DNA of 64,000 nucleotides from Candidatus Heimdallarchaeota archaeon (GTDB taxonomy: Archaea > Asgardarchaeota > Heimdallarchaeia > JABLTI01): assembly GCA_018238155.1 (NCBI GenBank), contig JABCTZ010000036.1, positions 248,001-312,000 on the forward strand, in the 5' to 3' direction. Position 1 is the stretch's first letter; each line of letters begins with the position of its first letter. The notes beneath the pieces are model-generated. The model saw only the letters and a program-made list of their open reading frames with translations, did not search any database and had not been told where the DNA came from. A program made the translations under genes and the position numbers. Positions 35,195 to 44,436 of the stretch are shown in pieces.

Positions 35195-37453
35195 ATGATA
35201 AAAAAACTTGCACTCAAAATTATTGGTATAGATTGTTCGGGTTGCGGAAAAAATTTTGAAAAGAAATTATTAGCTGAACAAGGAATAGTTGATGCAAGGA
35301 TAAACATTGCTTATAAGAAGCTGTTTGTTGATTATGATTCTACAATTATCACTGAAACTGAAATTCATGCTATAATAAAAAATTCTGGTTTTTCAATTGT
35401 AAAAGAGGAAACCTCAAAAAGGAAGCAAGACAATTCTGATTCTCCAAATAAGCGTTTTTTCAAATCGAGTATTTTCCTGAAAAAGGAAATTTACACAACA
35501 ACACTATCTGGAATTTTACTTTTGGTTGGAATTCTTCTAGAATTTGTTTTTAAATTTGAACTAGCTTCTCTCATTGTTTTTATTTTTGGTACATTGATTG
35601 GTGGTGTTTTCATCTTTAAAAAAGCCTTTTTTGCTGCAAAAACGCTAAATTTGGATATTAATGTTCTCATGACCATAGCAGCAATTGCTGCATTGATAAT
35701 TGGTGAAGAGGTTGAAGCAACAAGTATTGTGTTTCTGTTTTCCATTGCAGAATTAGCTGAGTCATTTAGTGTTGAAAGAGCAAAGAACTCAATTGAAAAA
35801 TTGATAGATTATGCGCCTTCTGAAGCAATTGTTCTTTTTGATAATAAAGAACGCATTATGTTGGCGGAGGAGGTCGAAGTAGATTCCCATATACTCGTTA
35901 AACCCGGTCAACGCATTCCTCTTGATGGGGAAATTTTCTCAGGTGAATCATATGTAAATCAAGCACCAATTACGGGAGAATCTTTACCGGTTTCAAAAAC
36001 AGTTGGTGATGAAGTATTTGCAGGAACCTTAAATGAGGATGGTGCTCTAATAATTAGAGTAACCAAACCATATGAAGAAATTTTCTTGAAGAAAATCATT
36101 GCATTGGTCGAAAATGCTGATCAACGTGCTCCCATAGATCGTTTTGTGGACACTTTTGCTAAATATTACACACCGATTATGTTTTTAGTTGCTTCATTAA
36201 CAATGTCTATTCCTCCATTAATCACTGGTGATCCTTTCATAGAGTGGGTTTACATTGCATTGATTGTGTTAGTCATTTCCTGTCCATGTGCTGTCGTCCT
36301 TTCAACACCAATCACAATTGTTACTGCTTTAAGTCGTTCAGCTCGTAATGGTGTTCTTATCAAAGGTGGTTTTTATATCGAAAGCATTAGCAAAGCTAAG
36401 GTTTTTGCTTTCGATAAAACAGGAACTTTAACTGTTGGGCAACCTCAAGTAGAAGAAATAATCTCTAATGGAGATCTTTCAAAAGAGGAATTGCTAAAGA
36501 TAACAGGCTCTCTTGAAAGTAATTCATCTCATCCAATAGCTCGTGCAATTAAAGAAAAGATGCATGAGAAAGATATTGAACCGTATCAAATTGAAGATTT
36601 CAAATCAATAGCTGGTATTGGTATACAAGGAGAAATAGATACTCAGCTCTGGACAATTAGTAGTCCAAGATTAATAATAGAGAGAGAATTAAACATTTCA
36701 GATTCTCTTGCATCAGAGATTTCTGTAAATCAATCTGAAATGAAAACTGTTGTTATAATCAGTAATGACACTACAGTTCATGGAATTATAACTATTAGTG
36801 ATCAGATGAAACCCCACGCAAAGGGTTTTGTTTGTGAATTGAAGAATCTCGGGGCAAAAAAAATCATTATGCTAACTGGAGATAATGCAAAAACCGCTGC
36901 TCGAGTAGCAAATGAATTGGGTATAGACGATTATCGTGCTGAACTTCTTCCAGATGAAAAGATGGCTTATATTGAAAAATTGAATGATGAATATGGTCAT
37001 GTTGTTATGCTAGGTGATGGAATCAATGATGCTCCATCTTTAGCTCTCGCAGAAGTTGGAGTTGCTATGGGTGCATCAGGTTCTGATATCGCTTTAGATA
37101 CTGCAAACGTTGTTTTGATGACTGATAGATTGGATGCACTTCACTATTTGATTACATTGAGCAAAAAGTCAATGAGTATAATCAAACAAAATATTGTTAT
37201 AGCTATAATAATTAAGCTGGCTCTTTTTGTACTGTCATATATGGGATTAATTCAATTATGGATGGCCGTATTAATCGGTGATATGGGTCTCTCTCTATTT
37301 GTAATATTTAATGCTATATTGCGTGCTCGAGGAAAGATGATGAAACATTTAAATTGCGACCAAAATTTATGCCTCCAAAATGAATCACTACTAAATATCT
37401 CAAGAGAGATTGCTTGCAAAACTGGTTGTGCGTGTATTCAGTGTCAGAGTTGA
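35195..37453 (+). CDS. P1B-type heavy-metal ATPase (Zn/Cd/Pb class)
   Basis: About 752 residues. An N-terminal HMA domain carries IDCSGCGKNF (C14, C17). Eight helices include the metal site SCPCAVVLSTP of the Zn2+/Cd2+/Pb2+ class. The catalytic DKTGTLT aspartate is about D407; SSHPIARAI, MLTGDNAKTA and MLGDGINDAPSL complete the set. The C-terminal 35 residues hold six cysteines (NCDQNLC, CKTGCACIQC). It exports soft divalent metals. ATG 35195 has GAGGT ten bases upstream; an in-frame TTG at 35069 is possible but adds an untypical leader. Confidence 0.9.
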   Translation: MIKKLALKIIGIDCSGCGKNFEKKLLAEQGIVDARINIAYKKLFVDYDSTIITETEIHAIIKNSGFSIVKEETSKRKQDNSDSPNKRFFKSSIFLKKEIYTTTLSGILLLVGILLEFVFKFELASLIVFIFGTLIGGVFIFKKAFFAAKTLNLDINVLMTIAAIAALIIGEEVEATSIVFLFSIAELAESFSVERAKNSIEKLIDYAPSEAIVLFDNKERIMLAEEVEVDSHILVKPGQRIPLDGEIFSGESYVNQAPITGESLPVSKTVGDEVFAGTLNEDGALIIRVTKPYEEIFLKKIIALVENADQRAPIDRFVDTFAKYYTPIMFLVASLTMSIPPLITGDPFIEWVYIALIVLVISCPCAVVLSTPITIVTALSRSARNGVLIKGGFYIESISKAKVFAFDKTGTLTVGQPQVEEIISNGDLSKEELLKITGSLESNSSHPIARAIKEKMHEKDIEPYQIEDFKSIAGIGIQGEIDTQLWTISSPRLIIERELNISDSLASEISVNQSEMKTVVIISNDTTVHGIITISDQMKPHAKGFVCELKNLGAKKIIMLTGDNAKTAARVANELGIDDYRAELLPDEKMAYIEKLNDEYGHVVMLGDGINDAPSLALAEVGVAMGASGSDIALDTANVVLMTDRLDALHYLITLSKKSMSIIKQNIVIAIIIKLALFVLSYMGLIQLWMAVLIGDMGLSLFVIFNAILRARGKMMKHLNCDQNLCLQNESLLNISREIACKTGCACIQCQS

Positions 37454-37515
37454 TAATTGTCTGCAAAATGACCATTTTACTTTTTTTCTTATTAAAATAT
37501 GCAGAGATTATCAAC
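37449..37515. repeat. Imperfect inverted repeat after the metal ATPase
   Basis: GTTGATAATTGTCTGCA (37449-37465) is nearly complementary to TGCAGAGATTATCAAC (37500-37515), with a T-rich loop. It spans the stop codon. A terminator or a processing site is possible. Confidence 0.45.
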
Positions 37516-37516
37516 C

Positions 37517-37526
37517 TATTTAAATA
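37517..37526 (+). promoter_or_regulatory. Candidate TATA box
   Basis: TATTTAAATA lies 50 bases upstream of ATG 37576, and AAGGTG precedes that start codon. Confidence 0.4.
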
Positions 37527-37575
37527 GAAAGGAACACCATTCTTTTTGAGATTTAAATAAACAAGGTGTAAATTA

Positions 37576-38184
37576 ATGGCTATGAATATTTATAGTTCCA
37601 CTTCAATCCAATATTTATTAACAAAATGGTTTGATAAAGTGACTGAAAAACAAATACAATATACTGAATTACTTACTAATCACATTGAAACTAGTAACAA
37701 GAAAGTTCTTGGCATTGCGCTTGAGCTTCAAAAAATGCAAAATAAAATAGTGACACCAGAAGCACTTGCTAAGAAAGCAGAATTAATAAACAATGTATCT
37801 CAGATTGAACCTGATATCATATTATTAATTGAATTCATTTATAGCTACAAAAATCTGATGGATGAAATTGAAGGATTCAATCTAGAGCTTACTTCAAGAA
37901 AGAATATTCTAAAACTGATAAAATCAGAAATAGAGTACCTTAACAATTTAACAATTTCATTAAGAAATCTTATAAAATCAATAAATGCTGTTTTCAAATA
38001 TGGTTCAAAACCAAAAAAGAAAAATGAGGTTGAATTTGAACAATTTTTAAAATATTATTCAAAATTATTACGAAACCTAGGAAAGGAGTTTAGTAATTTT
38101 AAACTAGATTTTCAAAATTTAATAAATAAATTAGAAATTGAAGTAGAGCTAGCTAAGATAATTGATGAAGAAATTATTGAGTAA
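37576..38184 (+). CDS. Hypothetical helical/coiled-coil protein
   Basis: 202 residues, almost all predicted helix, rich in Leu, Ile, Lys and Glu with heptad-like spacing (for example residues 90-140 and 150-195). No cysteine, signal or membrane helix is visible. AAGGTG precedes the ATG. No family is recognised. It lies alone between the metal ATPase and a small membrane protein. Confidence 0.6.
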   Translation: MAMNIYSSTSIQYLLTKWFDKVTEKQIQYTELLTNHIETSNKKVLGIALELQKMQNKIVTPEALAKKAELINNVSQIEPDIILLIEFIYSYKNLMDEIEGFNLELTSRKNILKLIKSEIEYLNNLTISLRNLIKSINAVFKYGSKPKKKNEVEFEQFLKYYSKLLRNLGKEFSNFKLDFQNLINKLEIEVELAKIIDEEIIE

Positions 38185-38378
38185 TATTCATTTTTTGTAT
38201 TGAACTTCTTCTTACTTTCAATTCTTTTTTTTCTATCCAGAGATATTCAAGTGTCAATGTCAAGTAATTGCTCTAAATATGTTTTATTCGACCAAGGATA
38301 AATAAAGGAATTTCAACAAAAGATTTAAAGATAATTAAAGTTTCTCGAATATTATCAATAGTGCTTAGGTGAACATCA

Positions 38379-38732
38379 ATGCGTGCCGAAGAAGTTATCA
38401 ATTCAACAAAACCAAAAATGTTTGGAAATTGGCGAGAATATCCTCTTGAAATAAAAATTATGGATCTCTCAACACTCGCATGGTTAGCAATTTTTATTCT
38501 TCAAATAATATTTCTAATAGCTAATGTTGAAGCAAATATTCGAACTTTTCCAATGATTATGATGCCAATCTTCATGTTTGTTGTTACATTTTCATTACGA
38601 TTAAAATTAATTGATAAACCAACATTGATTAAGAATATTTTTGCAATCTGGGTAGTTATTTTTCTGTTATTTACCTTGAGCGCAATATTAGTTTTAGCTC
38701 TCTATCCGGCATTGATGCCTTCAATTACTTAG
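38379..38732 (+). CDS. Small membrane protein
   Basis: 117 residues with three hydrophobic helices after a 28-residue cytoplasmic start. AGGTGA sits six bases before the ATG. No motif is recognised. A hairpin with T-rich tail follows directly, so it is probably a single-gene transcript. Confidence 0.6.
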   Translation: MRAEEVINSTKPKMFGNWREYPLEIKIMDLSTLAWLAIFILQIIFLIANVEANIRTFPMIMMPIFMFVVTFSLRLKLIDKPTLIKNIFAIWVVIFLLFTLSAILVLALYPALMPSIT

Positions 38733-38766
38733 GGAAATTACTTTCCCCTTATTTCTTTCTTTCTTG
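38731..38766 (+). terminator. Hairpin plus T-rich tract
   Basis: GGGAAA (38732-38737) and TTTCCC (38742-38747) form a stem overlapping the stop codon, followed by CTTATTTCTTTCTTTCTT. Confidence 0.6.
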
Positions 38767-38886
38767 TAATGGATTACATTCAACTAGAATAATAAATCGA
38801 GGGATTAAAATATTAATAAACTATTTATTTATTGTAACTAAGTAAATAGTCTATTTCTAGACTTAGGAATAAAATGGTGTGATTCT

Positions 38887-39837
38887 TTGTCTCATAAAAA
38901 CTTGGCTGATATGTCTTCCTTAAATAAAGAACTCTTAGAGAAATTAACCAAAATGGGTTATAATACAATTGAATCACTTAGTTGGTTAACTCCTGATGAA
39001 CTCGCAGAAGAAATAAAAGTAGATATAAAAACAGCTCAAAAAATTATCACTGAAGCTATTTCAAATGTTGATTCTCAACAATTTTCTGCGGCAGATTTAC
39101 TTTTGAAAGAGAAACAAAAACAAAGAATTTCTACTGGCTCAAAGAATCTCGATGAACTTTTAGGTGGAGGAATTTATACCGGTGAAATTACAGAGATCTC
39201 TGGAGAATTTGCTACAGGTAAGACACAAATTTGTTTCCAATTATCTGTTAATGTTCAGCTCCCTAATATTCAAGGTGGCTTGGACGGTAGCGTTTATTAT
39301 ATAGATACAGAAGGAACTTTTTCCTCTACAAGAGTTGCTCAGATTGCTAGTGAAAGAGGTTTCGACCCCACAAAATTTCTCGAAAATATTGCTGTAACAC
39401 GTACTTTTAATTCTGATCATTTAATGTTTTTAATTATGAATGTAGAGAAAATAATTCGTCAAAGAAATGTCAAGCTCTTAATTATTGATTCAATAGCGTC
39501 ACATTTTCGTGCTGAATACATCGGTGATAATAAACTTGTTAAAAGACAACAAGTTGTGATGAGTTTAGCTGAAACATTGAAAAAATTGCTAGACCAGTTT
39601 GAACTTGCAATAGTAGTTACTAATCAAGTCATTGCTACATTTGATGAGAGTTTATTTGATAAATCACCTCATCCTGCGTTGGGATTTGCTTGGGCTCATC
39701 GCCCTCATCAACGACTTCTTCTTCGAAAAGGTCGTGGTCCTGCTCGTATTGCTAGAATGTATGATTCATCTAGATTGCCTGACAGGGAATGTATCTTCTT
39801 TTTAGCAAAGCGAGGAATAGTTGATACCGAGAAATAG
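38887..39837 (+). CDS. radA: DNA repair and recombination protein RadA
   Basis: 316 residues, close to the family's usual length. The N-terminal helix-hairpin-helix domain (LTKMGYNTIESLSWLTPDEL) is followed by the RecA-type core. The Walker A is GEFATGKTQ, YYIDTEGTF follows, the Walker B region is KLLIIDSIASHFR, and ALGFAWAHRPHQRLLLRK matches loop 2. RadA forms filaments on single-stranded DNA for strand exchange. TTG 38887 is preceded by GGTGTGA. The N-terminal domain separates it from RadB. Confidence 0.92.
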   Translation: MSHKNLADMSSLNKELLEKLTKMGYNTIESLSWLTPDELAEEIKVDIKTAQKIITEAISNVDSQQFSAADLLLKEKQKQRISTGSKNLDELLGGGIYTGEITEISGEFATGKTQICFQLSVNVQLPNIQGGLDGSVYYIDTEGTFSSTRVAQIASERGFDPTKFLENIAVTRTFNSDHLMFLIMNVEKIIRQRNVKLLIIDSIASHFRAEYIGDNKLVKRQQVVMSLAETLKKLLDQFELAIVVTNQVIATFDESLFDKSPHPALGFAWAHRPHQRLLLRKGRGPARIARMYDSSRLPDRECIFFLAKRGIVDTEK

Positions 39838-39860
39838 GTTTGAAATTATTAAAATGATTT

Positions 39861-40562
39861 TTATTTTTCTTTCAAATGTTTTTTCCAAGAATTTTGAGGA
39901 ATATTTAGTATTGAAAGGATTTTTGACGAAGAAATTTCTCCTTCTCGAGTTATTTGAGGGACTGGTTGAATAGTAAAATCAATTATTGTTGATGGTTTTC
40001 TGTTTGAAATAACTCCAGAATCAAATATAGCATCAATTTCGGATTCATTAAATGATTTTACAATATCTTGAATATTATATGGGGTTGGTTTTCCAGTTTT
40101 ATTTGCACTTGTAGAAATCAAAGGTTTACCAAGTAGCTGGACAATTGAATTTGCAAATTGATTACTAGAAATTCTGAGTGCGATGCAATTTGAATTTACT
40201 TCATCTGGTATAATTGTTTTTTTCGGTAAAGCTATAACTAAAGGTCCAGGATGAAATCTTTGAATCAACTTTTTCGCAGAAGGACTCACTTCTGCAATTG
40301 TATTTATCATATCAAATGAGTCAACAATAATCGAAAGTGGGTGATCTTTCGGTCTATTCTTAATGGTAAAAATTTTTTTTACCGCTTGGACATTAAAAAC
40401 ATCACAACCTAGTCCATAAGCTGTTTCTGTTGGATAAACAATCACTCCACCATTATTCAAAATTTCAACTGCATTCTTAACAGCGGCAGTATTTTTTCTC
40501 TTAGGATCAATTTGTATTATGATAGTGTATCCCTCAAAATTTAAGTTGTATATTATATCCAT
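39861..40562 (-). CDS. sua5: Threonylcarbamoyl-AMP synthase (Sua5/YrdC)
   Basis: 233 residues. GGVIVYPTETAYGLGCD, IKNRPKDHPLSIIVD and KPLISTSANKTGKPT match the YrdC domain that makes threonylcarbamoyl-AMP from threonine, bicarbonate and ATP. The C-terminal extension is short, so it is closer to YrdC than to full Sua5. The start overlaps the end of kae1 by ten bases on the same strand, joining the two enzymes of tRNA t6A synthesis. Confidence 0.93.
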   Translation of the reverse strand: MDIIYNLNFEGYTIIIQIDPKRKNTAAVKNAVEILNNGGVIVYPTETAYGLGCDVFNVQAVKKIFTIKNRPKDHPLSIIVDSFDMINTIAEVSPSAKKLIQRFHPGPLVIALPKKTIIPDEVNSNCIALRISSNQFANSIVQLLGKPLISTSANKTGKPTPYNIQDIVKSFNESEIDAIFDSGVISNRKPSTIIDFTIQPVPQITREGEISSSKILSILNIPQNSWKKHLKEK

Positions 40563-41593
40563 TCAATTTTTACCTTATCACTACGCCAATCCGGTTTGAC
40601 TTGTGAATCACTTACTTTTAATTCGCCAGATGATTGATATTTTAATATACCACCCCAAGCAATCATTGTTCCATTGTCACTTGCAAATTGATATGGACAT
40701 ACAGAAAGAGTGAGATTCCAATCATCACAAATAGCTTGGAGCATTTCTTGAAATCGTTTATTTCGCGCAAAACCACCAACCACTAATAATTCAGTCATTC
40801 GAGTGTGAGCAATGGCTCTTTCAGCAATTTCTGTTAGCATGGATAAAGCAGTTTCTTGTAAACTATACGCAACGTCTGCGACATCAATCTTGTCTTCTTT
40901 CACTAAGCGAATAGCAGCAGTTAATAAACCTGAAAAACTAACACTCATTCCTTTCACACTATATGGCAGTTGATGATATATCTTACCTTGTGCTGCTACC
41001 TTATCAAAAAGAGGACCTGGCCACGGTTGTTCTGGGTCATGTATGCCGACTTCTCTCGAGAATTTATCAAAACAGTTGCCAACTGAAATATCTAAAGTTT
41101 CACCAAAGATTGTGTAATAATTATTTGTTAAGGAAGATATTTGAGTTGTTCCACCACTAACCAGTAAAATAATGGGATTTTGTGAACCTGTGAGTACTTT
41201 TCCAATTTCAATATGACTTACAACATGATTCACACCTACTAAAGGTACATCAAGAATTTTTGCTAAAGTTCTAGCTATGACAGCTCCTGTTCGTAAACAA
41301 GGACCCATTCCTGGACCTTGAGAGAATGAAATAAGATCAAGATCCTTAGACAACAACTTTGCTTTGTCAAGGGCTTCATTAATAAGTTTTGAACCTACGT
41401 CACTGTGATGTCTTGCAGCTTCTCTAGGATGTATTCCTTGACCAATTGGTGGCAAATAAGAGGAACGGCAGTCAGCTAAAACATCCCCTGAAGAATTTAT
41501 TATTCCCACTCCAAAAGTATGGGCAGTACTTTCAATGCCTAAACTAATCAAATCAAGATCTTCTTTTTTAGTCATTTTGAGAGAAGGATTCAT
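40553..41593 (-). CDS. kae1: tRNA threonylcarbamoyltransferase Kae1/TsaD
   Basis: 346 residues. IESTAHTFGVGI, HPREAARHHSDV, SQGPGMGPCLRTG, VNHVVSHIEIG (metal-binding histidines) and LLVSGGTTQI are all Kae1 signatures. Kae1 transfers the threonylcarbamoyl group to A37 of tRNAs within the KEOPS complex. The protein is not fused to the Bud32 kinase, as it is in many Euryarchaeota. It is followed by an overlapping Sua5 gene. The start could also be ATG 41575, six codons in. Confidence 0.95.
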   Translation of the reverse strand: MNPSLKMTKKEDLDLISLGIESTAHTFGVGIINSSGDVLADCRSSYLPPIGQGIHPREAARHHSDVGSKLINEALDKAKLLSKDLDLISFSQGPGMGPCLRTGAVIARTLAKILDVPLVGVNHVVSHIEIGKVLTGSQNPIILLVSGGTTQISSLTNNYYTIFGETLDISVGNCFDKFSREVGIHDPEQPWPGPLFDKVAAQGKIYHQLPYSVKGMSVSFSGLLTAAIRLVKEDKIDVADVAYSLQETALSMLTEIAERAIAHTRMTELLVVGGFARNKRFQEMLQAICDDWNLTLSVCPYQFASDNGTMIAWGGILKYQSSGELKVSDSQVKPDWRSDKVKIEWI

Positions 41594-41715
41594 TTTTTCG
41601 TGCCCACAAACAGTAATTTAGTTATTAATTCAATTATTAATATAGTACACTTTAAAAAGCTAAATAAAATTTGGGAAAATACGAGTAACTAATTCATTAG
41701 AAATAACTGTTGGAA

Positions 41716-42018
41716 TTATTTATTATCAAGTACCAGTGGAAAAACAGTTGCTAGTGCATTGTAAATTGTTTGATTAACATAGCTATCGGCATCTGAAAGT
41801 ATTAACTCAAGTACTTTTTGAAGAACAGTTCCATCATTATCCTTGACCGTATCTTCACTGATAATTGCTGATAATGTTTGATGGGACGTGTGAACATATT
41901 TTCCTTCCTCAACTTTCTGATAACCAGCACTAACTAAAAGTTTGTGGATTTTCTTCAAATCTTTATCCAATTGTGGAGTTCCGATTCTAAGAATCATTGG
42001 TCTTTGTATTTCACCCAT
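41716..42018 (-). CDS. Hypothetical protein in operon with Arf-like GTPase
   Basis: 100 residues of mixed alpha/beta character with no cysteines. AGGAG precedes the ATG, which lies 12 bases after the Arf-like GTPase stop. No family is recognised. The tight linkage suggests an accessory role to the GTPase. Confidence 0.65.
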   Translation of the reverse strand: MGEIQRPMILRIGTPQLDKDLKKIHKLLVSAGYQKVEEGKYVHTSHQTLSAIISEDTVKDNDGTVLQKVLELILSDADSYVNQTIYNALATVFPLVLDNK

Positions 42019-42030
42019 TTTATTTTTCTC

Positions 42031-42570
42031 CTATAGTTTATCTAATTCAATAACAATCCATTTTATTGCTTCTTCTACACCTATTCCTTTAGTTGCTACA
42101 GTTGGTTGTATGTGCCAGCTGCGAGCACCCATTTTTTCCAGATTATCTAAATTACAAGCTTTGATAATTTCTTCTAATTGCATACATCCTTCAATATCTT
42201 GTTTATTTGCTATGACCAATAAGGGAACATCTGGAAATTGTGGATCAATCAGAACAGTCCAAAGCTCATTTTTTGCTTCTTCAATTCTTTCACGATCAGA
42301 TGAATCGATAACGAATATAATTGCACTTGCACCTCGCATTAATGTGCCCCATAAATTACGAAAATGCATTTGTCCTCCAAGATCAAAAACACTTAGATTG
42401 ACATTCTGTCTTTGTAAGACTTCTACATTGACACCTATCGTTGGAAGCGTTTCAATACTTTTCTCAAATCTAAGGAAATTTAACATGGTAGTTTTGCCAG
42501 CAGAATCGAGTCCTACAACTGCGATTTTAAATTGCTTTTTTTGTCGGAATAGTTTCTGTAAGAAGCTCAA
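42031..42570 (-). CDS. Arf/Arl-family small GTPase
   Basis: 179 residues. The G1 loop is GLDSAGKTT, switch I has TLPTIGVNVE, G3 is FDLGGQ, G4 is NKQD and G5 is near PTVATKG. The Arf-type GGQ, TIGVN and NKQD motifs separate it from Rab and Ras. The N-terminus (MSFLQKLFRQKKQ) is short, amphipathic and basic, like the Arf membrane helix, but with no glycine at position 2 for myristoylation. It starts at TTG with GAGGA upstream. In eukaryotes Arf proteins recruit coats and tethers to membranes. Confidence 0.93.
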   Translation of the reverse strand: MSFLQKLFRQKKQFKIAVVGLDSAGKTTMLNFLRFEKSIETLPTIGVNVEVLQRQNVNLSVFDLGGQMHFRNLWGTLMRGASAIIFVIDSSDRERIEEAKNELWTVLIDPQFPDVPLLVIANKQDIEGCMQLEEIIKACNLDNLEKMGARSWHIQPTVATKGIGVEEAIKWIVIELDKL

Positions 42571-42743
42571 TGAAATCTTCCTCTATATTATGTCAATAAT
42601 ATTTTTTACTAATGATTACTTTTATTATGTTATAACAATTCTACTTTGTCATTCACTATTTCCAAATATAATTAATAAATCCATCTAAACCGCCATTCTT
42701 GAACGAATTTCTAAGAAAGGTGAAATATATTACCTCTAGCAAT

Positions 42744-43493
42744 TCAAATAAGATTTACTGTAATTTCTATTGTATCTAGTCTTTCATCGAACTTTACGAT
42801 ACCTTTGTTATCTAGATTTCTAAGTGCCTTCAAAATAATAACTGGAGGTGTTTTTGAAACTGATTTCTTCAGTTCATCTAAACCCATTGCTTGTTTGCGA
42901 TATGCAAGCGTTGAAAGTATATCTACTTCAGGTATATCGATACGAACTTCCTTTAAGAGGAAATCCAATATGGGACTTACTTGAACATTTTGTTCTTCTT
43001 CTTTTTTAATTTCATCTAATTGTTGTTGAATTTGTACAATTTGATTATTCATACGGTTTTGAGTAACCTCTTTTTCTGAGGTTTTAGCTTTAATGTTCTC
43101 TTTCAATAAAATAATTTGATTTTCTGTTGAGGAGAGTTCTGTTTTTAACTTGTTGAGATTCTTTTCTATTTGTTCCATTTCTAAGGTCAATTTATTACTC
43201 TTTTCTTGTTCTTCTGAAATATTTAATTTAGCACGTTCAGTTTGTTCATTTAATGTGTTAATATCACTTAGTAAACTCTTCTTTTCATTTTGAAGTTGTA
43301 TTTCATCTCGTTTATGATCATTGAGATTCTTTTCTAAATTTTGAGCATTTTGTTCTGCTTTTTCTAGATGAGAGAGTGCTTCTTTGATTTCTAGAAGAGT
43401 TGCTTCAATTTTTTGATGAATGTTTTGGTCCAATTTTTCTAAGCGTTCCTTTTCGGTTAAAATGCTTCTCTTTAAACTAACTAAGTCTGTCAT
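42744..43493 (-). CDS. Coiled-coil protein with C-terminal winged helix (second of pair)
   Basis: 249 residues. Residues 1-170 are a long charged coiled coil. Residues 175-249 (LAYRKQAMGLDELKKSVSKT, then ALRNLDNKGIVKFDERL) look like a winged helix. ATG 43493 has AGGAGGT upstream and follows the previous gene by 12 bases. The neighbour has the same architecture, so a heterodimer is plausible. No family is recognised; an ESCRT-like, chromatin or cytoskeletal role are open ideas. Confidence 0.7.
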   Translation of the reverse strand: MTDLVSLKRSILTEKERLEKLDQNIHQKIEATLLEIKEALSHLEKAEQNAQNLEKNLNDHKRDEIQLQNEKKSLLSDINTLNEQTERAKLNISEEQEKSNKLTLEMEQIEKNLNKLKTELSSTENQIILLKENIKAKTSEKEVTQNRMNNQIVQIQQQLDEIKKEEEQNVQVSPILDFLLKEVRIDIPEVDILSTLAYRKQAMGLDELKKSVSKTPPVIILKALRNLDNKGIVKFDERLDTIEITVNLI

Positions 43494-43505
43494 TCAGTAT
43501 ACCTC

Positions 43506-44252
43506 CTAAAATTTTAAACTCCTATCAATGGTAATCGCACCTGATGATGAATCATATGTAATAAGTTTCCTTTTCATCAAACCTTCTAGTGTTTTTATTA
43601 TTAATTCATCTGAAATCCCGGTAACTTTTGAAATGGTACTTAAATCAGTATTTTTTCGACCTTCAAGTGAATTAATAATTTTTAATTCATTAAACTCAAC
43701 ATGATTTTTCTTTATGAGATATTCAAGAGCCATTCTTTCCCCTTTTATTCTTCTAAGGGTATCTTTTTTCGCTTCAATTTTCTTTTCAAACTCAAGGATC
43801 TTTTTTTCACTTGAGCTAACAATTTCTACAATATTATTAGATATTTTTTTGTTCTCTTCTGAAAAGTTTGAATATTCATCTTTAGCTCCTGCTTGCTTGT
43901 TTTTCGTTTCATTTAATTCTGAATTTATTTCTCTAAGTCGTGTTTCTAATTTAGCTCTATTGTCAACAAGTTCTGATAAATTTGATTGTGCTCCGGATAA
44001 TAGTGTTTCATTTGAACTCTTCTCATCTTTTAGTGTTGTAACCTCTCGAGTAAGAGCATCATTAGTTGATAAATAGTTAGAAATTTCATCTTTACGTTTC
44101 TTTTCAAAATTAATCAGATCCTCTATTGGATTTTTTAAATCTTCTAATCCTTTCTTAGTAACTTTAATTTTTTCTTCAAAATTACTGTTTAATTCTTGAA
44201 TTGTGAGCTCTGATTTTTTAATTGACGATTGTACTTCTGATATATCTGTCAT
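43506..44252 (-). CDS. Coiled-coil protein with C-terminal winged helix (first of pair)
   Basis: About 248 residues. Residues 1-165 are a coiled coil rich in Glu, Lys and Ser. The last 75 residues (FNELKIINSLEGRKNTDLST, then GISDELIIKTLEGLMKRKLI) form a winged-helix-like module. ATG 44252 is chosen because GGAGTG lies about ten bases upstream. It shares domain order and length with the next gene. Confidence 0.7.
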   Translation of the reverse strand: MTDISEVQSSIKKSELTIQELNSNFEEKIKVTKKGLEDLKNPIEDLINFEKKRKDEISNYLSTNDALTREVTTLKDEKSSNETLLSGAQSNLSELVDNRAKLETRLREINSELNETKNKQAGAKDEYSNFSEENKKISNNIVEIVSSSEKKILEFEKKIEAKKDTLRRIKGERMALEYLIKKNHVEFNELKIINSLEGRKNTDLSTISKVTGISDELIIKTLEGLMKRKLITYDSSSGAITIDRSLKF

Positions 44253-44374
44253 AAATTGATTACACTCCACTTCTTTTATATACTTTTTTTCTGAAAAAGA
44301 TTTCGTTTCAATTAATACTTAGTTAATGATATTAATTAATTAGAACTATTCACTAATAAATTAATTTGGTGAAA

Positions 44375-44420
44375 GATTGAAGAAAAAAGTGAAAATTGAT
44401 TGAAATTTGTTATTTCAATC
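44375..44420 (-). terminator. Hairpin plus T-rich tract (minus strand)
   Basis: GATTGAAAT (44398-44406) and ATTTCAATC (44412-44420) form a perfect 9-bp stem. On the minus strand it is followed by AATTTTCACTTTTTTCTTC and lies just after the stop of the longin-like gene. Confidence 0.65.
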
Positions 44421-44436
44421 TTTTAGAGAGCTGCTT

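Noticed and set aside
39839..39876. TTTGAAA/TTTCAAA repeat between the convergent radA and sua5 genes
   Set aside because: The stem is only seven A/T-rich pairs with a 24-base loop; chance is likely in this sequence.
41942..42688. 248-codon plus-strand frame opposite the Arf-like GTPase
   Set aside because: The minus strand carries intact GTPase motifs; the plus-strand product is a Ser/Ile/Cys-rich shadow.
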